Source: Lactobacillus isalae | Lineage (GTDB): Bacteria > Bacillota > Bacilli > Lactobacillales > Lactobacillaceae | Length of the DNA stretch: 64,000 nt | Direction: 5' to 3' | Assembly (NCBI RefSeq): GCF_947539375.1 | Contig: NZ_OX443569.1 | Location: 434,001-498,000, forward strand | In this document: piece after piece, positions 1 to 9,706 of the stretch | Layout: each line of letters starts with the position of its first letter | Position numbering within the stretch: the first letter of the stretch is position 1 | Position numbers and translations under genes: made by a program | Notes under the pieces: model-generated | Database searches by the model: none | Told to the model about the DNA's origin: nothing | Seen by the model: only the letters and a program-made list of their open reading frames with translations

Positions 1-280
1 GACCAGCAGTTACTACGCCAACTACTGGAATATCTTTAGGCTTAATACCTAAAGCTTCTCTTCCTTTTTCAGTTACTTCAATTGCTCGTGGCTTGGTAGC
101 ATCTTTTAAAATTAGACCTTTCTTTTCAAGACGCGCTAAGTGACCATGAACGGTTGAGGTTGAAGATAAGTCAACTGCGCTACAGATCTCTCGAACTGTA
201 GGAGGAAAGGCACGTTCCTCAACGGTATCGTATATAAAGCGTAAAATTTCTAATTGTTTACTTGCATGTGGTTCAGTCAT
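1..280 (-). CDS. lexA: LexA SOS repressor, N-terminal part (cut by window edge)
   Basis: This minus-strand gene starts with ATG at 280 and runs off the window at position 1, so only about 93 residues are present. They form the LexA winged-helix DNA-binding domain; [12 protein letters not shown] and [16 protein letters not shown] give the recognition helix region. The following segment ([10 protein letters not shown]) leads into the self-cleaving peptidase domain, which is missing. LexA represses SOS genes and is inactivated by RecA-stimulated autocleavage. A promoter and a LexA-box-like site lie directly upstream, which fits autoregulation. Confidence 0.95.
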   Translation of the reverse strand, partial: MTEPHASKQLEILRFIYDTVEERAFPPTVREICSAVDLSSTSTVHGHLARLEKKGLILKDATKPRAIEVTEKGREALGIKPKDIPVVGVVTAG

Positions 281-310
281 AATCTTTTCTCCATTTAATT
301 ACTTAATAGT

Positions 311-339
311 ATTCTAACAAAAAAAATCTTTCTCAGCAA
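311..339 (-). promoter_or_regulatory. lexA promoter
   Basis: Read on the minus strand, a -35 TTGCTG (334-339) and a -10 TAGAAT (311-316) are separated by 17 bases. The LexA-box-like site at 337-350 overlaps the -35, as expected for autorepression. Confidence 0.7.
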
Positions 340-350
340 ACAGGCGTTCT
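337..350. promoter_or_regulatory. LexA (DinR) box between lexA and the DUF896 gene
   Basis: The minus strand reads AGAACGCCTGTTTG, matching the Bacillus-type box CGAACRNRYGTTYG at all but the first base and one spacer position. It lies between the divergent lexA and DUF896 genes, so one operator could serve both. Confidence 0.65.
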
Positions 351-417
351 TAAGAGTTGAGCCTTTTTTTATTGCTATAATTAGGGTAAACTAACATTGT
401 TTAGTGAGGTGTTTATT

Positions 418-666
418 ATGGACAAAAAAGAAGAAGAGAAATTAATTAAACGAATTAATGAATTAACTAAAATTAGTAGAGAACGTGAATTAACTCCTGA
501 TGAGTTAGAAGAACGTAAGAAATTAAGATCTGCTTTTCTAGAAAACTTCCGTGCTGGTTTTAGACAACAATTAGAAGATACTGTTGTAATTGATAAGGAT
601 GGTAAAGAAGTAACTTCAGAAAAAGCTAAAGAAGCACAACGTCGTAAAGGATTAAGAAAAGATTAA
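418..666 (+). CDS. DUF896 (UPF0291, YnzC-like) small protein
   Basis: An 82-residue soluble, highly charged protein. It has the two-helix pattern of DUF896: KRINELTKISRERELTPDEL, then ERKKLRSAFLENFRAGFRQQ. The Bacillus subtilis member YnzC belongs to the SOS-induced yneA operon next to lexA. Here the gene is divergent from lexA with a LexA box between them, so SOS induction is likely. The ATG at 418 is chosen because GAGGTG lies 7 bases upstream; an upstream in-frame ATG at 397 has no ribosome site. The molecular function of the family is unknown to me. Confidence 0.88.
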   Translation: MDKKEEEKLIKRINELTKISRERELTPDELEERKKLRSAFLENFRAGFRQQLEDTVVIDKDGKEVTSEKAKEAQRRKGLRKD

Positions 667-738
667 TATTTCACTTTAAAAAATGCTATTTTTTTGGTAT
701 GCTGAAAAAGTACATTAATTTTCGGAGGTTTTTGGGAA

Positions 739-960
739 ATGAATTTAGGTTTAGCAATTTTTCTTATTATTATCGCATTATTAATCGGTCTTGTTGGCGG
801 ATTTTATGGTGCTCGCGCATACATGAAGAAGTATTTCCAAGACAATCCTCCTATTAGTGAAGATATGATTGCAGCTATGATGGCGCAAATGGGACAAAAA
901 CCATCCGCTAAGAAGCTTAATCAAGTTATGAATATGATGAAGCATCAACAACAAAAATAG
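739..960 (+). CDS. YneF-like (UPF0154) membrane protein
   Basis: A 73-residue protein with one N-terminal transmembrane segment (residues 4-24, ending GLVGGFYGARAYMKKY). A short cytosolic tail carries PPISEDMIAAMMAQMGQKPS, the signature of the UPF0154/YneF family. An upstream GGAGG supports the start. The family is common in Firmicutes near lexA and ynzC; its function is not established. Confidence 0.88.
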   Translation: MNLGLAIFLIIIALLIGLVGGFYGARAYMKKYFQDNPPISEDMIAAMMAQMGQKPSAKKLNQVMNMMKHQQQK

Positions 961-988
961 TAGCTTACTTTACTAATATTTGGTAGCA

Positions 989-1017
989 GACAGAGGATCG
1001 TATTCCTCTGTCTTTTT
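989..1017 (+). terminator. Rho-independent terminator
   Basis: The arms GACAGAGGA (989-997) and TCCTCTGTC (1004-1012) form a 9-bp stem with a 6-base loop, followed by five T. It separates the YneF-like gene from the ABC exporter operon. Confidence 0.9.
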
Positions 1018-1036
1018 GTATATGGTGAGGTGAAAG

Positions 1037-2800
1037 ATGAATATTTTTAGCAAATTAGGCTGGTTCTTTAAACAGGAAAAGAAGAGATACATTATTGGAA
1101 TTAGTTTTTTAGCTTTGACCTCAATTGCTAATTTGGTACCTCCTAGAATTTTGGGTTTAATGGCCGATCAGCTAGATAAGGGTTCAATTAGTTGGGGTGA
1201 ATATGGAGCTTTAATTTTAGCAGTAGTTGCGGCTGCCATTGTTTTATATTTACTACGCTACTTTTGGCGTAAACAAATCTGGGGTGGAGCAGCAGAATTA
1301 GAAAAACAGATGCGTTCTCGTCTATTTAAGCACTTCATGATAATGGATCGGACTTTTTATCAAAGGCATCGGACAGGTGACTTAATGGCTCATGCAACTA
1401 ATGATATTAATTCAATTCAAAATGTTGCTGGAGACGGTGTTTTGACCTTAGTTGATTCTTTAGTAACTGGTGGAACAACTATGATTGCGATGATTATCTT
1501 TACAGATTTTCGGCTAACAATTATTGCACTTTTGCCTCTTCCATTTCTTGCTTTAGGTGCATGGAAATTGGGAGATAAGCTGCATTATAGTTTCGATAAG
1601 TCGCAAGCAGCATTTTCACATTTGAACAATAAGACGCAAGAATCAGTTTCTGGAATAAAAGTCCTAAAGGCGTTTGGCGAAAGTGAGCAAGATTCGGCCA
1701 CTTTTAACAAAATGGTAGATGAAACTATTCAAATTAATAAAAAAGTATTTAAATGGGACTCAATGTTTGATCCATTGGGTACATTAATTATTGGTGCAAC
1801 TTACGTAATTACTATTATCTATGGTGGTTTATTAGTAACCAACCATACTTTATCAGTTGGTCAACTAGTTTCATTTATTGCCTATATTTCAAATATGGTT
1901 TGGCCAATGTTTGCAATTGGTTATTTATTCAATATTTTAGAGCGTGGATCGGCATCGTATGATCGTGTTGAGCGTCTTTTATATGAAAGACCACAAATTA
2001 CGGATGAAAATGCTGATCAAACTTTAACTGCTGAAGATATTCAAGGTGATTTAAAATATGACATTAAGTCCTTTGCCTATCCTGATGAAAAAGAAATACC
2101 AGTCTTACAAAACATTGATTTTACTCTAAAGCCAGGACAAACGTTGGGATTAGTAGGGAAAGTGGGAGCTGGAAAGACTACAATTATTGAACTCTTGCTT
2201 AGAGAATTTGATAAATATAATGGGAAAATCACTCTAGGCGGATATGATATTCGAAACATTCCGTTAAAGCTACTTTTAAATGAGATTTCTTATGTACCGC
2301 AGAATAATTTCTTATTTTCGACTTCAATTGAAAATAATATTGCATTTTCTGATCAAGATGCGGCAAAAAATAAAATTCAATCTGCGGCTCAAAAGAGTGA
2401 TTTGCATGATGATATTATGCAAATGCCAGCTGGCTATCATACTTTAGTAGGCGAAAATGGGGTTTCTTTATCTGGTGGACAAAAACAACGTTTATCAATT
2501 GCCAGGGCTTTATTAAAAGAAAGTCCAATTTTGATTTTAGATGACGCTCTTTCTGCAGTTGATGCAAAAACTGAAACTGCTATTTTGGATTCTCTTAAGT
2601 CAGAAAGAAAGGGAAAAAAGACCTTAATTGCTGCTCACCGATTAACTTCTGTGATGGATGCTGACTTAATTTTAGTCTTAAAAGATGGAAAAATTGTTGA
2701 AAGGGGAAAACACAAAGATTTACTAGCCCAAAATGGTTGGTATGCTGAAATGTGGCGTAAGCAAGAATTACAGGCAAAGGTGGGTGAAGTAGATGAATAA
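1037..2800 (+). CDS. ABC multidrug exporter half-transporter, subunit with degenerate Walker B
   Basis: A 587-residue type IV ABC exporter. The N-terminal membrane domain has about six helices (residues 1-310). The ATPase domain has Walker A GKVGAGKT, a canonical signature LSGGQKQR and Walker B ILILDD. Walker B ends in Asp-Asp, so the catalytic Glu is replaced, as in the degenerate-site subunit of heterodimeric exporters such as LmrCD, BmrCD and TM287/288. The gene overlaps the next half-transporter by 8 bases, so the two are co-translated and almost certainly form a heterodimer. The substrate cannot be told from sequence; drug or lipid export is typical of the family. Confidence 0.93.
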   Translation: MNIFSKLGWFFKQEKKRYIIGISFLALTSIANLVPPRILGLMADQLDKGSISWGEYGALILAVVAAAIVLYLLRYFWRKQIWGGAAELEKQMRSRLFKHFMIMDRTFYQRHRTGDLMAHATNDINSIQNVAGDGVLTLVDSLVTGGTTMIAMIIFTDFRLTIIALLPLPFLALGAWKLGDKLHYSFDKSQAAFSHLNNKTQESVSGIKVLKAFGESEQDSATFNKMVDETIQINKKVFKWDSMFDPLGTLIIGATYVITIIYGGLLVTNHTLSVGQLVSFIAYISNMVWPMFAIGYLFNILERGSASYDRVERLLYERPQITDENADQTLTAEDIQGDLKYDIKSFAYPDEKEIPVLQNIDFTLKPGQTLGLVGKVGAGKTTIIELLLREFDKYNGKITLGGYDIRNIPLKLLLNEISYVPQNNFLFSTSIENNIAFSDQDAAKNKIQSAAQKSDLHDDIMQMPAGYHTLVGENGVSLSGGQKQRLSIARALLKESPILILDDALSAVDAKTETAILDSLKSERKGKKTLIAAHRLTSVMDADLILVLKDGKIVERGKHKDLLAQNGWYAEMWRKQELQAKVGEVDE

Positions 2801-4586
2801 TAATGAAGAATCAAAATCAGTTTGGTCTAAGGCTATCCCTTTTAAAGAGCAAGTTCAGATTTTTAAGCGTGTTTTAAAATATGTGAAACCTTTTAAAGTG
2901 GAGATGGGAATTGCTATTTTTGGTGCCTTTTTGGTAAGTGTAATTAATATGTTGCTTCCAAGAGGACTGCAATTTTTCCTAGATAATTATTTAATTAAAC
3001 AAAAGGCAACTGTTCAGATTATTATTTGGGCCGGATTATTATATGGTATTGGCACGATTATTAAGGCACTTTTACAGTTTGTTTATCAATATTTATATGC
3101 ATTAGGCGCAGAGAAGACTCTTGAAAGCGTTAGAAAAGACTTATATCGAAAACTTCATAGTTTAGGGATGCGATATTTTGATCAGACGCCAGCTGGTTCA
3201 ATTGTTTCAAGAGTTACTAATGATACGATGACTTTGAGTGATTTCTTAGGGGTGTTGTGTCAAGTCGTAATTGGCGTGTTTTCACTAGTAACTGCCTTTG
3301 TAGCAATGTATGTGACAAATAAAGTTGCAGCTTTAATTGTGTTACTATTTTTACCGATTTTAGGTTTAGTCTTTTGGATTTATACGCAAAAAAGTTCCAA
3401 ACTATATCGTGGTTTTCGTGAACGACTTAGTAGAATTAATACTAATTTAAATGAATCTATTGAAGGCGTATCTTTAATCCAGCAATTTAAGCAGGAAAAG
3501 AGAATGACAAAACACTTTGAAGATGAAAACGGAACCTTAATGAGAACTCGATTTAACATGATTAGGGTAAATTCGCTTCTTTTATCTCCAATGACTAGTT
3601 TGCTTTATTCTTTAGCTTTGGCCTTAGTTTTAATGTACTTCGGTTTTCCACTACAAAAGACGTTTGTTCCGGCCGGAATTGTATATGCATTTTCTCAATA
3701 TGTACAGCAGTTCTTCAATCCTATTTCTACCATGATGGATCGAATGACTTTCTTTCAAGATGGTATTGTAGCTGGAAAACGTATTTTTCGAATTATGGAT
3801 GAAACGGAGTATGAACCAAGACAAGAGGCTGATAAAGATGCAGTGATTTCCAAAGGAAAAATTGAATTTAAAAATGTTAGTTTTTCTTATGATGGAAAGC
3901 ATGAAATTTTGCATAATGTATCTTTTGTAGTCAATCCCGGTGAAACATTAGGAATTGTTGGTCATACTGGATCAGGTAAAAGTTCAATTATCAATGTAAT
4001 GATGAGGTTCTATGAATTTGGTAGTGGGCAAGTTCTGATTGATGATACTGATATTAGAAAGTTTTCGAAGGAAGAATTACGTAAAAAACTAGGATTAGTT
4101 TTGCAAGAGCCATTTATGTTTTATGGTGATATTTCTTCTAATATCCGCTTATATAATGAAAAAATTACTGATCAGCAAATAAAAAAAGCTGCCAAAGCGG
4201 TACAGGCAGATTCATTTATTGAAAAAATGCCTGGTAAGTATCATGCCAAAGTAATTGAGGGTGGATCAGAACTTAGTCAAGGTCAGAGACAGCTGATTTC
4301 TTTCGCTAGAACGTTAGTAACAGATCCTAAAATTCTAGTTTTAGATGAAGCAACTGCTAATGTTGATACTGAGACGGAAAACTTGATACAAGAAGGTTTG
4401 AAAAAACTTCGTCAAGGAAGAACAACATTAGCAATTGCTCACCGCCTTTCAACGATTGCCGATGCTGATCAAATTATTGTTTTAGATAAGGGAAGAATCG
4501 TTGAGCGGGGAACGCATGAAGAATTACTAGAAAAGAAAGGTTACTATTACAATCTGTATAGACTGCAACAAAATAGTGATAAGTAA
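2793..4586 (+). CDS. ABC multidrug exporter half-transporter, catalytically complete subunit
   Basis: A 597-residue partner of the upstream half-transporter, with an N-terminal six-helix membrane domain and a C-terminal ATPase. Walker A is GHTGSGKS and Walker B ILVLDEATANVD keeps the catalytic Glu. Its signature is LSQGQRQ instead of LSGGQ. In heterodimeric exporters this altered signature pairs with the partner's weakened Walker B to make one non-hydrolytic site, so the pair has one active and one degenerate site. Start ATG 2793 overlaps the end of the upstream gene. A strong terminator follows. Confidence 0.93.
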   Translation: MNNNEESKSVWSKAIPFKEQVQIFKRVLKYVKPFKVEMGIAIFGAFLVSVINMLLPRGLQFFLDNYLIKQKATVQIIIWAGLLYGIGTIIKALLQFVYQYLYALGAEKTLESVRKDLYRKLHSLGMRYFDQTPAGSIVSRVTNDTMTLSDFLGVLCQVVIGVFSLVTAFVAMYVTNKVAALIVLLFLPILGLVFWIYTQKSSKLYRGFRERLSRINTNLNESIEGVSLIQQFKQEKRMTKHFEDENGTLMRTRFNMIRVNSLLLSPMTSLLYSLALALVLMYFGFPLQKTFVPAGIVYAFSQYVQQFFNPISTMMDRMTFFQDGIVAGKRIFRIMDETEYEPRQEADKDAVISKGKIEFKNVSFSYDGKHEILHNVSFVVNPGETLGIVGHTGSGKSSIINVMMRFYEFGSGQVLIDDTDIRKFSKEELRKKLGLVLQEPFMFYGDISSNIRLYNEKITDQQIKKAAKAVQADSFIEKMPGKYHAKVIEGGSELSQGQRQLISFARTLVTDPKILVLDEATANVDTETENLIQEGLKKLRQGRTTLAIAHRLSTIADADQIIVLDKGRIVERGTHEELLEKKGYYYNLYRLQQNSDK

Positions 4587-4618
4587 AAAAGACTCGGTCA
4601 ATTGACCGAGTCTTTTTC
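4586..4618. terminator. Bidirectional terminator between converging genes
   Basis: The perfect palindrome GACTCGGTCAATTGACCGAGTC (split here as GACTCGGTCA and TGACCGAGTC, 4591-4612) is flanked by A-tracts on the left and T-tracts on the right. It can serve the plus-strand exporter operon and the minus-strand cfa gene. Confidence 0.9.
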
Positions 4619-4637
4619 AATTTAAAGTTTATTTAAA

Positions 4638-5819
4638 TTACTTGTCATTTAACATGTATTGACGAGTCATTGGTAAGTTCTTACCGGATGGTCCCTTGGT
4701 TAATAGATATTGAATAACATCAATGTTACCTGATTCAAAGGAAGCTGCACAAGCTTGTAAATACATATCCCACATTCTTGCAAAACGTTCGCCCATCATT
4801 CCTTCAACTTCAGAACGGTGATCGTTAAAGTTTTTATCCCAAATTTCAAGAGTTCTTTGGTAATGACGACGAAGCATTTCCATATCGGCAATTTGCAAGT
4901 TTGCTTCTTCAATTCTAGAAACAATTTCAACTAAGCCTGGAATGTAACCGCCTGGGAAGATGTACTTATTAATCCAAGCATTGGTTGCTCCACCTTGTTG
5001 ACGAGTGATTCCATGAATTAATGCAACACCATGTGGTTTTAGGTATTTAGCGACATCCTTGAAGTATTCGCCTAAGTTTTCTGAGCCAACGTGTTCAAAC
5101 ATACCTACAGAAGTTACATAGTCAAAATCGCGATTACCTAATTCACGATAGTCTTCAAGTAAAACTTCTGCTTGATCTTCAAGCCCCATATCCTTAATTT
5201 TTTTGTTTACAAGATCGAATTGTTCTTGGCTCAAAGTAACCCCAGTGACTTTAAGTCCATATTCTTTAGCTGCAGTTAACATTAAGGTTCCCCAACCGCA
5301 ACCAATATCTAGCAAAGTCTTACCAGGCTTAGGATCCAACTTTTGAAGAATGTGATGAACTTTTGCAATTTGTGCTGCTTCAAGATCATCAGTGTTGCCA
5401 CTAGTGAAGTAAGCACATGAATAAGTCATAGTAGGATCAAGCCATAGCTTGTAGAAGTCATTTCCAATATCATAGTGACTTTGAATATCTTCTTGACTTT
5501 GCTTTTCAGTATGCTTTTGCTTTGGTAAGAATTTTCTGAATTTTGAAGCACGCATGAAAGATTCGCTACTTTCATAAGCTGCTTCAATTAATTGCTGAAT
5601 GCTTCCTTTAATTTCAAGATCTTTGTTCATGTAAGCTTCACCTAAAGCTAAGGAAGCATTACTTGTTATATCTTTAAAAGGAATCTTTTTGTTAAAAATA
5701 ACCTCCACTTCCGGTGTGCCATTTCCATAGACTTCTGATTTTCCATCCCAGTAGGTAACTTTTACTGGAATATTGAATGAATGACTAAGCATCATTTTAT
5801 ATAAAGGTTTTTCTAACAT
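4638..5819 (-). CDS. cfa: Cyclopropane-fatty-acyl-phospholipid synthase
   Basis: A 393-residue SAM-dependent methyltransferase that adds a methylene bridge to unsaturated acyl chains of membrane phospholipids. The SAM site is [12 protein letters not shown] (about residues 167-178). MTYSCAYF and VGMFEHVG follow the family pattern. Length matches the Cfa family. A ribosome site (AGGAG) precedes ATG at 5819. It is separate from plsC (about 65 bp gap) but on the same strand; both act on membrane phospholipids. In lactobacilli Cfa is linked to acid and stationary-phase membrane adaptation. Confidence 0.95.
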   Translation of the reverse strand: MLEKPLYKMMLSHSFNIPVKVTYWDGKSEVYGNGTPEVEVIFNKKIPFKDITSNASLALGEAYMNKDLEIKGSIQQLIEAAYESSESFMRASKFRKFLPKQKHTEKQSQEDIQSHYDIGNDFYKLWLDPTMTYSCAYFTSGNTDDLEAAQIAKVHHILQKLDPKPGKTLLDIGCGWGTLMLTAAKEYGLKVTGVTLSQEQFDLVNKKIKDMGLEDQAEVLLEDYRELGNRDFDYVTSVGMFEHVGSENLGEYFKDVAKYLKPHGVALIHGITRQQGGATNAWINKYIFPGGYIPGLVEIVSRIEEANLQIADMEMLRRHYQRTLEIWDKNFNDHRSEVEGMMGERFARMWDMYLQACAASFESGNIDVIQYLLTKGPSGKNLPMTRQYMLNDK

Positions 5820-5886
5820 TACTGATTCTCCTTTTCTACATTAGACTATGTTATTCTAACACTAAAAAACTTAAATAATAAAAAAT

Positions 5887-6501
5887 TTATTTTGCAACAT
5901 AGTGAAAATTAGGATTTTGCTCCTTATCTAATTTATCCCATGCTTCTTCTAATTGTTTATACAAAGCCGGTGTCGTGTCCTTGTTAACTTTTTCTTTACG
6001 AGGAATATAGATTGGATCACCAAAACAAATATCTAATGGTTTTCTTTTCAGTAAGCCCTTAAAAGTGAGAGGGCCTTGATAGACAACCGGAACTAATGGT
6101 TTATTAGCCATTTTTGCAATTACAAAAGCACCGCTTTTAAGCTCTTCAGAATGACGAGTTCCGGATGGAAAGATAATTAAAGATAGGTCGCTTTTTCGCA
6201 ATCCCTTAACTGGAATTTTAATTGCTGATGGACCGGGATTGTCTCGATCTACTGAAAACGCATGTGCATGAACTAAAATAAAACGCAAGATAGGATTTTT
6301 GAAAAGTTCCTTTTTAGCCATAAACATAAATTCCATGGGACTAGCGGCAAGAGCAAAAAGAATTGGTTCCCACCAAGTTCTATGCGGTGCAACTAGAATG
6401 TAATTTCCTTTTGGAATGCGATCCTTGTGATGAACATGCAAATGTCCATTAAGTATCCACACGATAAAGCGAGCAATAGGACGAATAATTTTATAAAACA
6501 T
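5887..6501 (-). CDS. plsC: 1-acyl-sn-glycerol-3-phosphate acyltransferase
   Basis: A 204-residue lysophosphatidate acyltransferase of the PlsC family, for the second acylation of phosphatidic acid synthesis at the membrane. The acceptor box is HRTWWEP, an H(X4)E form of the usual H(X4)D; FPSGTRHSEE matches the FPSGTR box of Bacillus PlsC. FSVDRDNPGPSAIK and PLVPVVYQGP are further family blocks. The ATG at 6501 is preferred over an upstream in-frame ATG (6537) because GGAGG lies 7 bases before it. The Asp-to-Glu change in the acceptor box is conservative; activity is likely. Confidence 0.92.
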   Translation of the reverse strand: MFYKIIRPIARFIVWILNGHLHVHHKDRIPKGNYILVAPHRTWWEPILFALAASPMEFMFMAKKELFKNPILRFILVHAHAFSVDRDNPGPSAIKIPVKGLRKSDLSLIIFPSGTRHSEELKSGAFVIAKMANKPLVPVVYQGPLTFKGLLKRKPLDICFGDPIYIPRKEKVNKDTTPALYKQLEEAWDKLDKEQNPNFHYVAK

Positions 6502-6569
6502 AGTGTTTCCTCCAATTTTATGTATAGTATTATACAATACAGCAAAGAATTTTTAGAAGGGTATGGAAA

Positions 6570-7592
6570 ATGGATCTACTAAAACCTAATGAACGAATTG
6601 ACTATATGTATAATGATGATTTACGTATTATTCAAGAAAAAGATGCTTTTTCTTTTTCTTTAGATACGCTTCTTCTTGGCTATTTTGCTCAAGAAAAAAT
6701 TCATGATAATTATCGAGTTGTAGATCTATGCAGCGGTAATGCAGCAGCGAGTATTTATATGTCATACTTTAATCGGGCACACTATGATGCGGTTGAAATT
6801 CAAGAAGAAATGGCTGATCAAGCAAGGCGTAGTATTCAGTTGAATAAGCTAGAAAATAGAATTGAAGTACACAATTTAAATGCTTTAGATGCGCCGAAAA
6901 AACTAGGTAAGGATAAGTATGACATGGTTGTCGTAAATCCTCCTTACTTTAAAGTTCCCAAGGGACATGTAATTAATCCTGATGAGAAAAAAGCTTTAGC
7001 AAGACATGAGCTTGCGATTAATCTTGAGCAAATAATAAAAGTTTCAAGTGACATGCTGAAGATGAAGGGAAAAATGTTTATGGTTCACCGTCCTGAGCGG
7101 TTAGGTGAGATTATGCATTATTGTCTAGATAATAATTTAAGTGTGAAGTGGGTTCAGCCTTTTGTATCAAAGAGAAATGCAGATTCAAATTTAGTGGTAG
7201 TAGAGGCAATTAGAAATACCGCTAGCGATGGACTAGTTCTAAGGGATGCAATTGTAGTTCATAAGCAGGATGGATCTTTTACACCTGAAATAGAAAAAAT
7301 TATTTCTGAAGATAAAGAAGCAAAAGCTGATAAAGAAAAGTATTATTTTTACTGCTTATTATGTAATGATGGTAGTTTTTATGGTGGATTTACTAATGAC
7401 TTAAAGCATCGTTTAAAAATGCATAATGAAGGAAAAGGAGCTAAATATACTAAGACGCGTCGGCCAGTAAAAATGATCTACCATGAAGAATTTGAAGATA
7501 AAAGATTAGCTTTAAAAAGAGAATATTGGTTTAAGCATCATTCACGAAAATGGAAAGAAGAATTTTTAAAAGAACATAATGTAAAATTTTAA
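6570..7592 (+). CDS. tRNA (adenine-N6) methyltransferase fused to a GIY-YIG domain
   Basis: A 340-residue fusion. Residues 1-245 resemble TrmN6/YfiC (tRNA1(Val) A37 N6-methyltransferase), with VVDLCSGNAAASIYM as the SAM site and VVNPPYF as the NPPY N6-adenine motif. Residues 258-340 form a UPF0213 GIY-YIG endonuclease-like domain (YYFYCLLCNDGSFYGGFTND, then KREYWFKHHSRKWK). In Bacillus subtilis the equivalents yabB and yazA are separate neighbouring genes. Fusion suggests both parts act on the same RNA, but no nuclease activity is known for this group. The start has an upstream GAAGGG. Confidence 0.88.
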   Translation: MDLLKPNERIDYMYNDDLRIIQEKDAFSFSLDTLLLGYFAQEKIHDNYRVVDLCSGNAAASIYMSYFNRAHYDAVEIQEEMADQARRSIQLNKLENRIEVHNLNALDAPKKLGKDKYDMVVVNPPYFKVPKGHVINPDEKKALARHELAINLEQIIKVSSDMLKMKGKMFMVHRPERLGEIMHYCLDNNLSVKWVQPFVSKRNADSNLVVVEAIRNTASDGLVLRDAIVVHKQDGSFTPEIEKIISEDKEAKADKEKYYFYCLLCNDGSFYGGFTNDLKHRLKMHNEGKGAKYTKTRRPVKMIYHEEFEDKRLALKREYWFKHHSRKWKEEFLKEHNVKF

Positions 7593-7748
7593 TTGCATTT
7601 ACGAGCTTAATTAGTTACAATGTTCAAGTATGCATTTTGCATATTTAAATTTATATCACATCAAGAGCGATTAGATTCCTAGGTGCCAATTTTATTGGTC
7701 AGAATTTAATACGACCTCTTGAGAGGAATTAACCAGGAGGAATTTTTT

Positions 7749-8534
7749 ATGACAGTTGTTACTATGAAGCAATTGCTTGAAGCAGGTGTCCACTTTGGTC
7801 ACCAAACTAGAAGATGGGATCCAAAAATGGCTCCTTACATTTTCACTCAAAGAAACGGAATCTACATCATTGACTTACAAAAGACTATTAAAATGTTAGA
7901 TGACGCTTACAACTACGTTAAGGCAGTTGCTCAAGACGGTGGCGTATTCTTGTTTGTTGGTACTAAGAAACAAGCACAAGATGCTGTTAAAGAAGAAGCT
8001 ACACGTGCAGGTCAATACTACGTTAACCAACGTTGGTTAGGTGGTACTTTGACTAACTGGACTACTATCCAAAGCCGTGTTAAGAGATTAAAGCAATTAA
8101 AACAAATGTCAGAAGATGGCACTTTCGACGTATTACCAAAGAAGGAAGTTGCACTTTTGACTAAGGAAATGGAAAAACTTGAAAGATTCTTAGGTGGTAT
8201 TGAAGATATGCCAAGAATCCCAGATGTTATGTTCGTTGTTGATCCTAAAAAAGAAAAGATCGCAGTTCACGAAGCAAACATTTTAGGTATCCCTGTAGTA
8301 GCTATGGTTGATACTAACACTGATCCAGATCCAATCGACGTTGTTATTCCTGCAAACGACGATGCAATTCGTGCAATTCGTTTGATTTCAGGTGCTATGG
8401 CTGACGCAATTATCGAAGGTAAGCAAGGTCAAGACGATAGCGAAGACGTTGAAAAAGAAATGGCTGACAAGGCTGCAGCTGAAGATGGTGAAGAAGAATC
8501 TATCGAAGAAGTTGTTGAAAAGTCAGAAGACTAA
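7749..8534 (+). CDS. rpsB: 30S ribosomal protein S2
   Basis: A 261-residue S2 with the N-terminal signature [20 protein letters not shown] and the later block [20 protein letters not shown]. The C-terminal 35 residues are acidic, usual in lactobacilli. The ATG at 7749 follows a strong AGGAGG (7735-7740); an in-frame ATG ten codons earlier would place that site inside the coding region and is rejected. It is followed 37 bases later by tsf, the common bacterial pair. The 156-base leader contains short inverted repeats but I do not recognise a known regulator. Confidence 0.97.
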   Translation: MTVVTMKQLLEAGVHFGHQTRRWDPKMAPYIFTQRNGIYIIDLQKTIKMLDDAYNYVKAVAQDGGVFLFVGTKKQAQDAVKEEATRAGQYYVNQRWLGGTLTNWTTIQSRVKRLKQLKQMSEDGTFDVLPKKEVALLTKEMEKLERFLGGIEDMPRIPDVMFVVDPKKEKIAVHEANILGIPVVAMVDTNTDPDPIDVVIPANDDAIRAIRLISGAMADAIIEGKQGQDDSEDVEKEMADKAAAEDGEEESIEEVVEKSED

Positions 8535-8571
8535 TTTGTTTTTACTGTTAGTTCTGTAGGAGGACATATTA

Positions 8572-9597
8572 ATGGCAAAAATTACTGCTCAATTAGTTAA
8601 GGAATTACGTGAACGTACTGGTGCTGGTGTCATGGACGCAAAGAAAGCATTAGTGGAAGTTGACGGTGACATGGACAAGGCAGTTCAATATCTTCGTGAT
8701 AAGGGTATGGCTAAGGCTGCTAAGAAGGCTGACCGTGTTGCAGCTGAAGGTTTAACTGGTGTTTACGTTGATGGTAATGTTGCAGCTATTACTGAAGTTA
8801 ACTCAGAAACTGACTTCGTTTCTTCAAACGATAAGTTTGTTAACTTGGTAAATACAGCAACTAAGACTATTGCTGAAGGTAAACCAGCTAACATGGAAGC
8901 AGCTGAAGAATTAAAGATGGCTGATGGCACTACTTTAGCTCAATCATTTGTAGATGCAACTGCTACTATTGGTGAAAAGATCGTTTTACGTCGTTTCGCT
9001 TTAGAAGAAAAGACTGATGATCAAGAATTTGGTGCTTACCAACACAATGGTGGTCAAATCGGTGTTATCACTGTTTTAGAAGGTGCTGATGCTGCAACTG
9101 CTAAGCACTTAGCAATGCATATTGCTGCTATGAGTCCTAAGGTTATCTCTCCTGATGAATTAGACGATGAATTCATTACTGATCAATTAGCTGTGATGAA
9201 CCACAAGATTGATCAAGATAACGAAAGCCGTGCTTTGGTAAACAAGAAGCCATTACCACACCTTGTTTATGGTTCTGCAAAACAATTAAGTGATGAAATC
9301 TTAGCTAAAGCTGAAGAAGACATCAAGGCTGAACTTAAAGAAGAAGGTAAGCCTGAAAAGATTTGGGATAAGATTATTCCAGGTAAAATGCAACGCTTTA
9401 TTGATGACAACACTCAAGTTGATAAGCAATTTGCAGTTTTATCACAAAATTACATCATGGATGACAGCAAGACTGTTGGTGAATTCTTAAAGGAAAAGGG
9501 AGCTAAGTTAGTTGCTTTCCAACGTTACGAAGTTGGCGAAGGTATTGAAAAGAAGCAAGAAGACTTTGCTGCTGAAGTACGTGAACAAATGAAGTAA
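8572..9597 (+). CDS. tsf: Elongation factor Ts
   Basis: A 341-residue nucleotide exchange factor for EF-Tu. [13 protein letters not shown] is the N-terminal signature and [14 protein letters not shown] the second EF-Ts signature. It is somewhat longer than Bacillus EF-Ts (about 293 residues), as is usual for lactobacilli. AGGAGG lies 7 bases before the ATG. It is co-transcribed with rpsB and ends at a strong terminator. Confidence 0.97.
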   Translation: MAKITAQLVKELRERTGAGVMDAKKALVEVDGDMDKAVQYLRDKGMAKAAKKADRVAAEGLTGVYVDGNVAAITEVNSETDFVSSNDKFVNLVNTATKTIAEGKPANMEAAEELKMADGTTLAQSFVDATATIGEKIVLRRFALEEKTDDQEFGAYQHNGGQIGVITVLEGADAATAKHLAMHIAAMSPKVISPDELDDEFITDQLAVMNHKIDQDNESRALVNKKPLPHLVYGSAKQLSDEILAKAEEDIKAELKEEGKPEKIWDKIIPGKMQRFIDDNTQVDKQFAVLSQNYIMDDSKTVGEFLKEKGAKLVAFQRYEVGEGIEKKQEDFAAEVREQMK

Positions 9598-9610
9598 TAT
9601 TTTACTTAAA

Positions 9611-9645
9611 AAGGGAGTAACGCTAAGCGCTACTCCCTTTTTTTC
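9611..9645 (+). terminator. Rho-independent terminator after tsf
   Basis: The arms AGGGAGTA and TACTCCCT close a hairpin with an inner CGC-TAA-GCG stem, followed by a run of T. It separates rpsB-tsf from pyrH. Confidence 0.9.
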
Positions 9646-9706
9646 TGTATAATATATTGCAGTGGTTTTATGGTAAAATGGTAAAAGCATATGAGGAGGT
9701 AAATTT

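Noticed and set aside
7593-7748. Known ribosomal-protein leader before rpsB
   Set aside because: Only short inverted repeats are present; nothing matches a leader class I can name.
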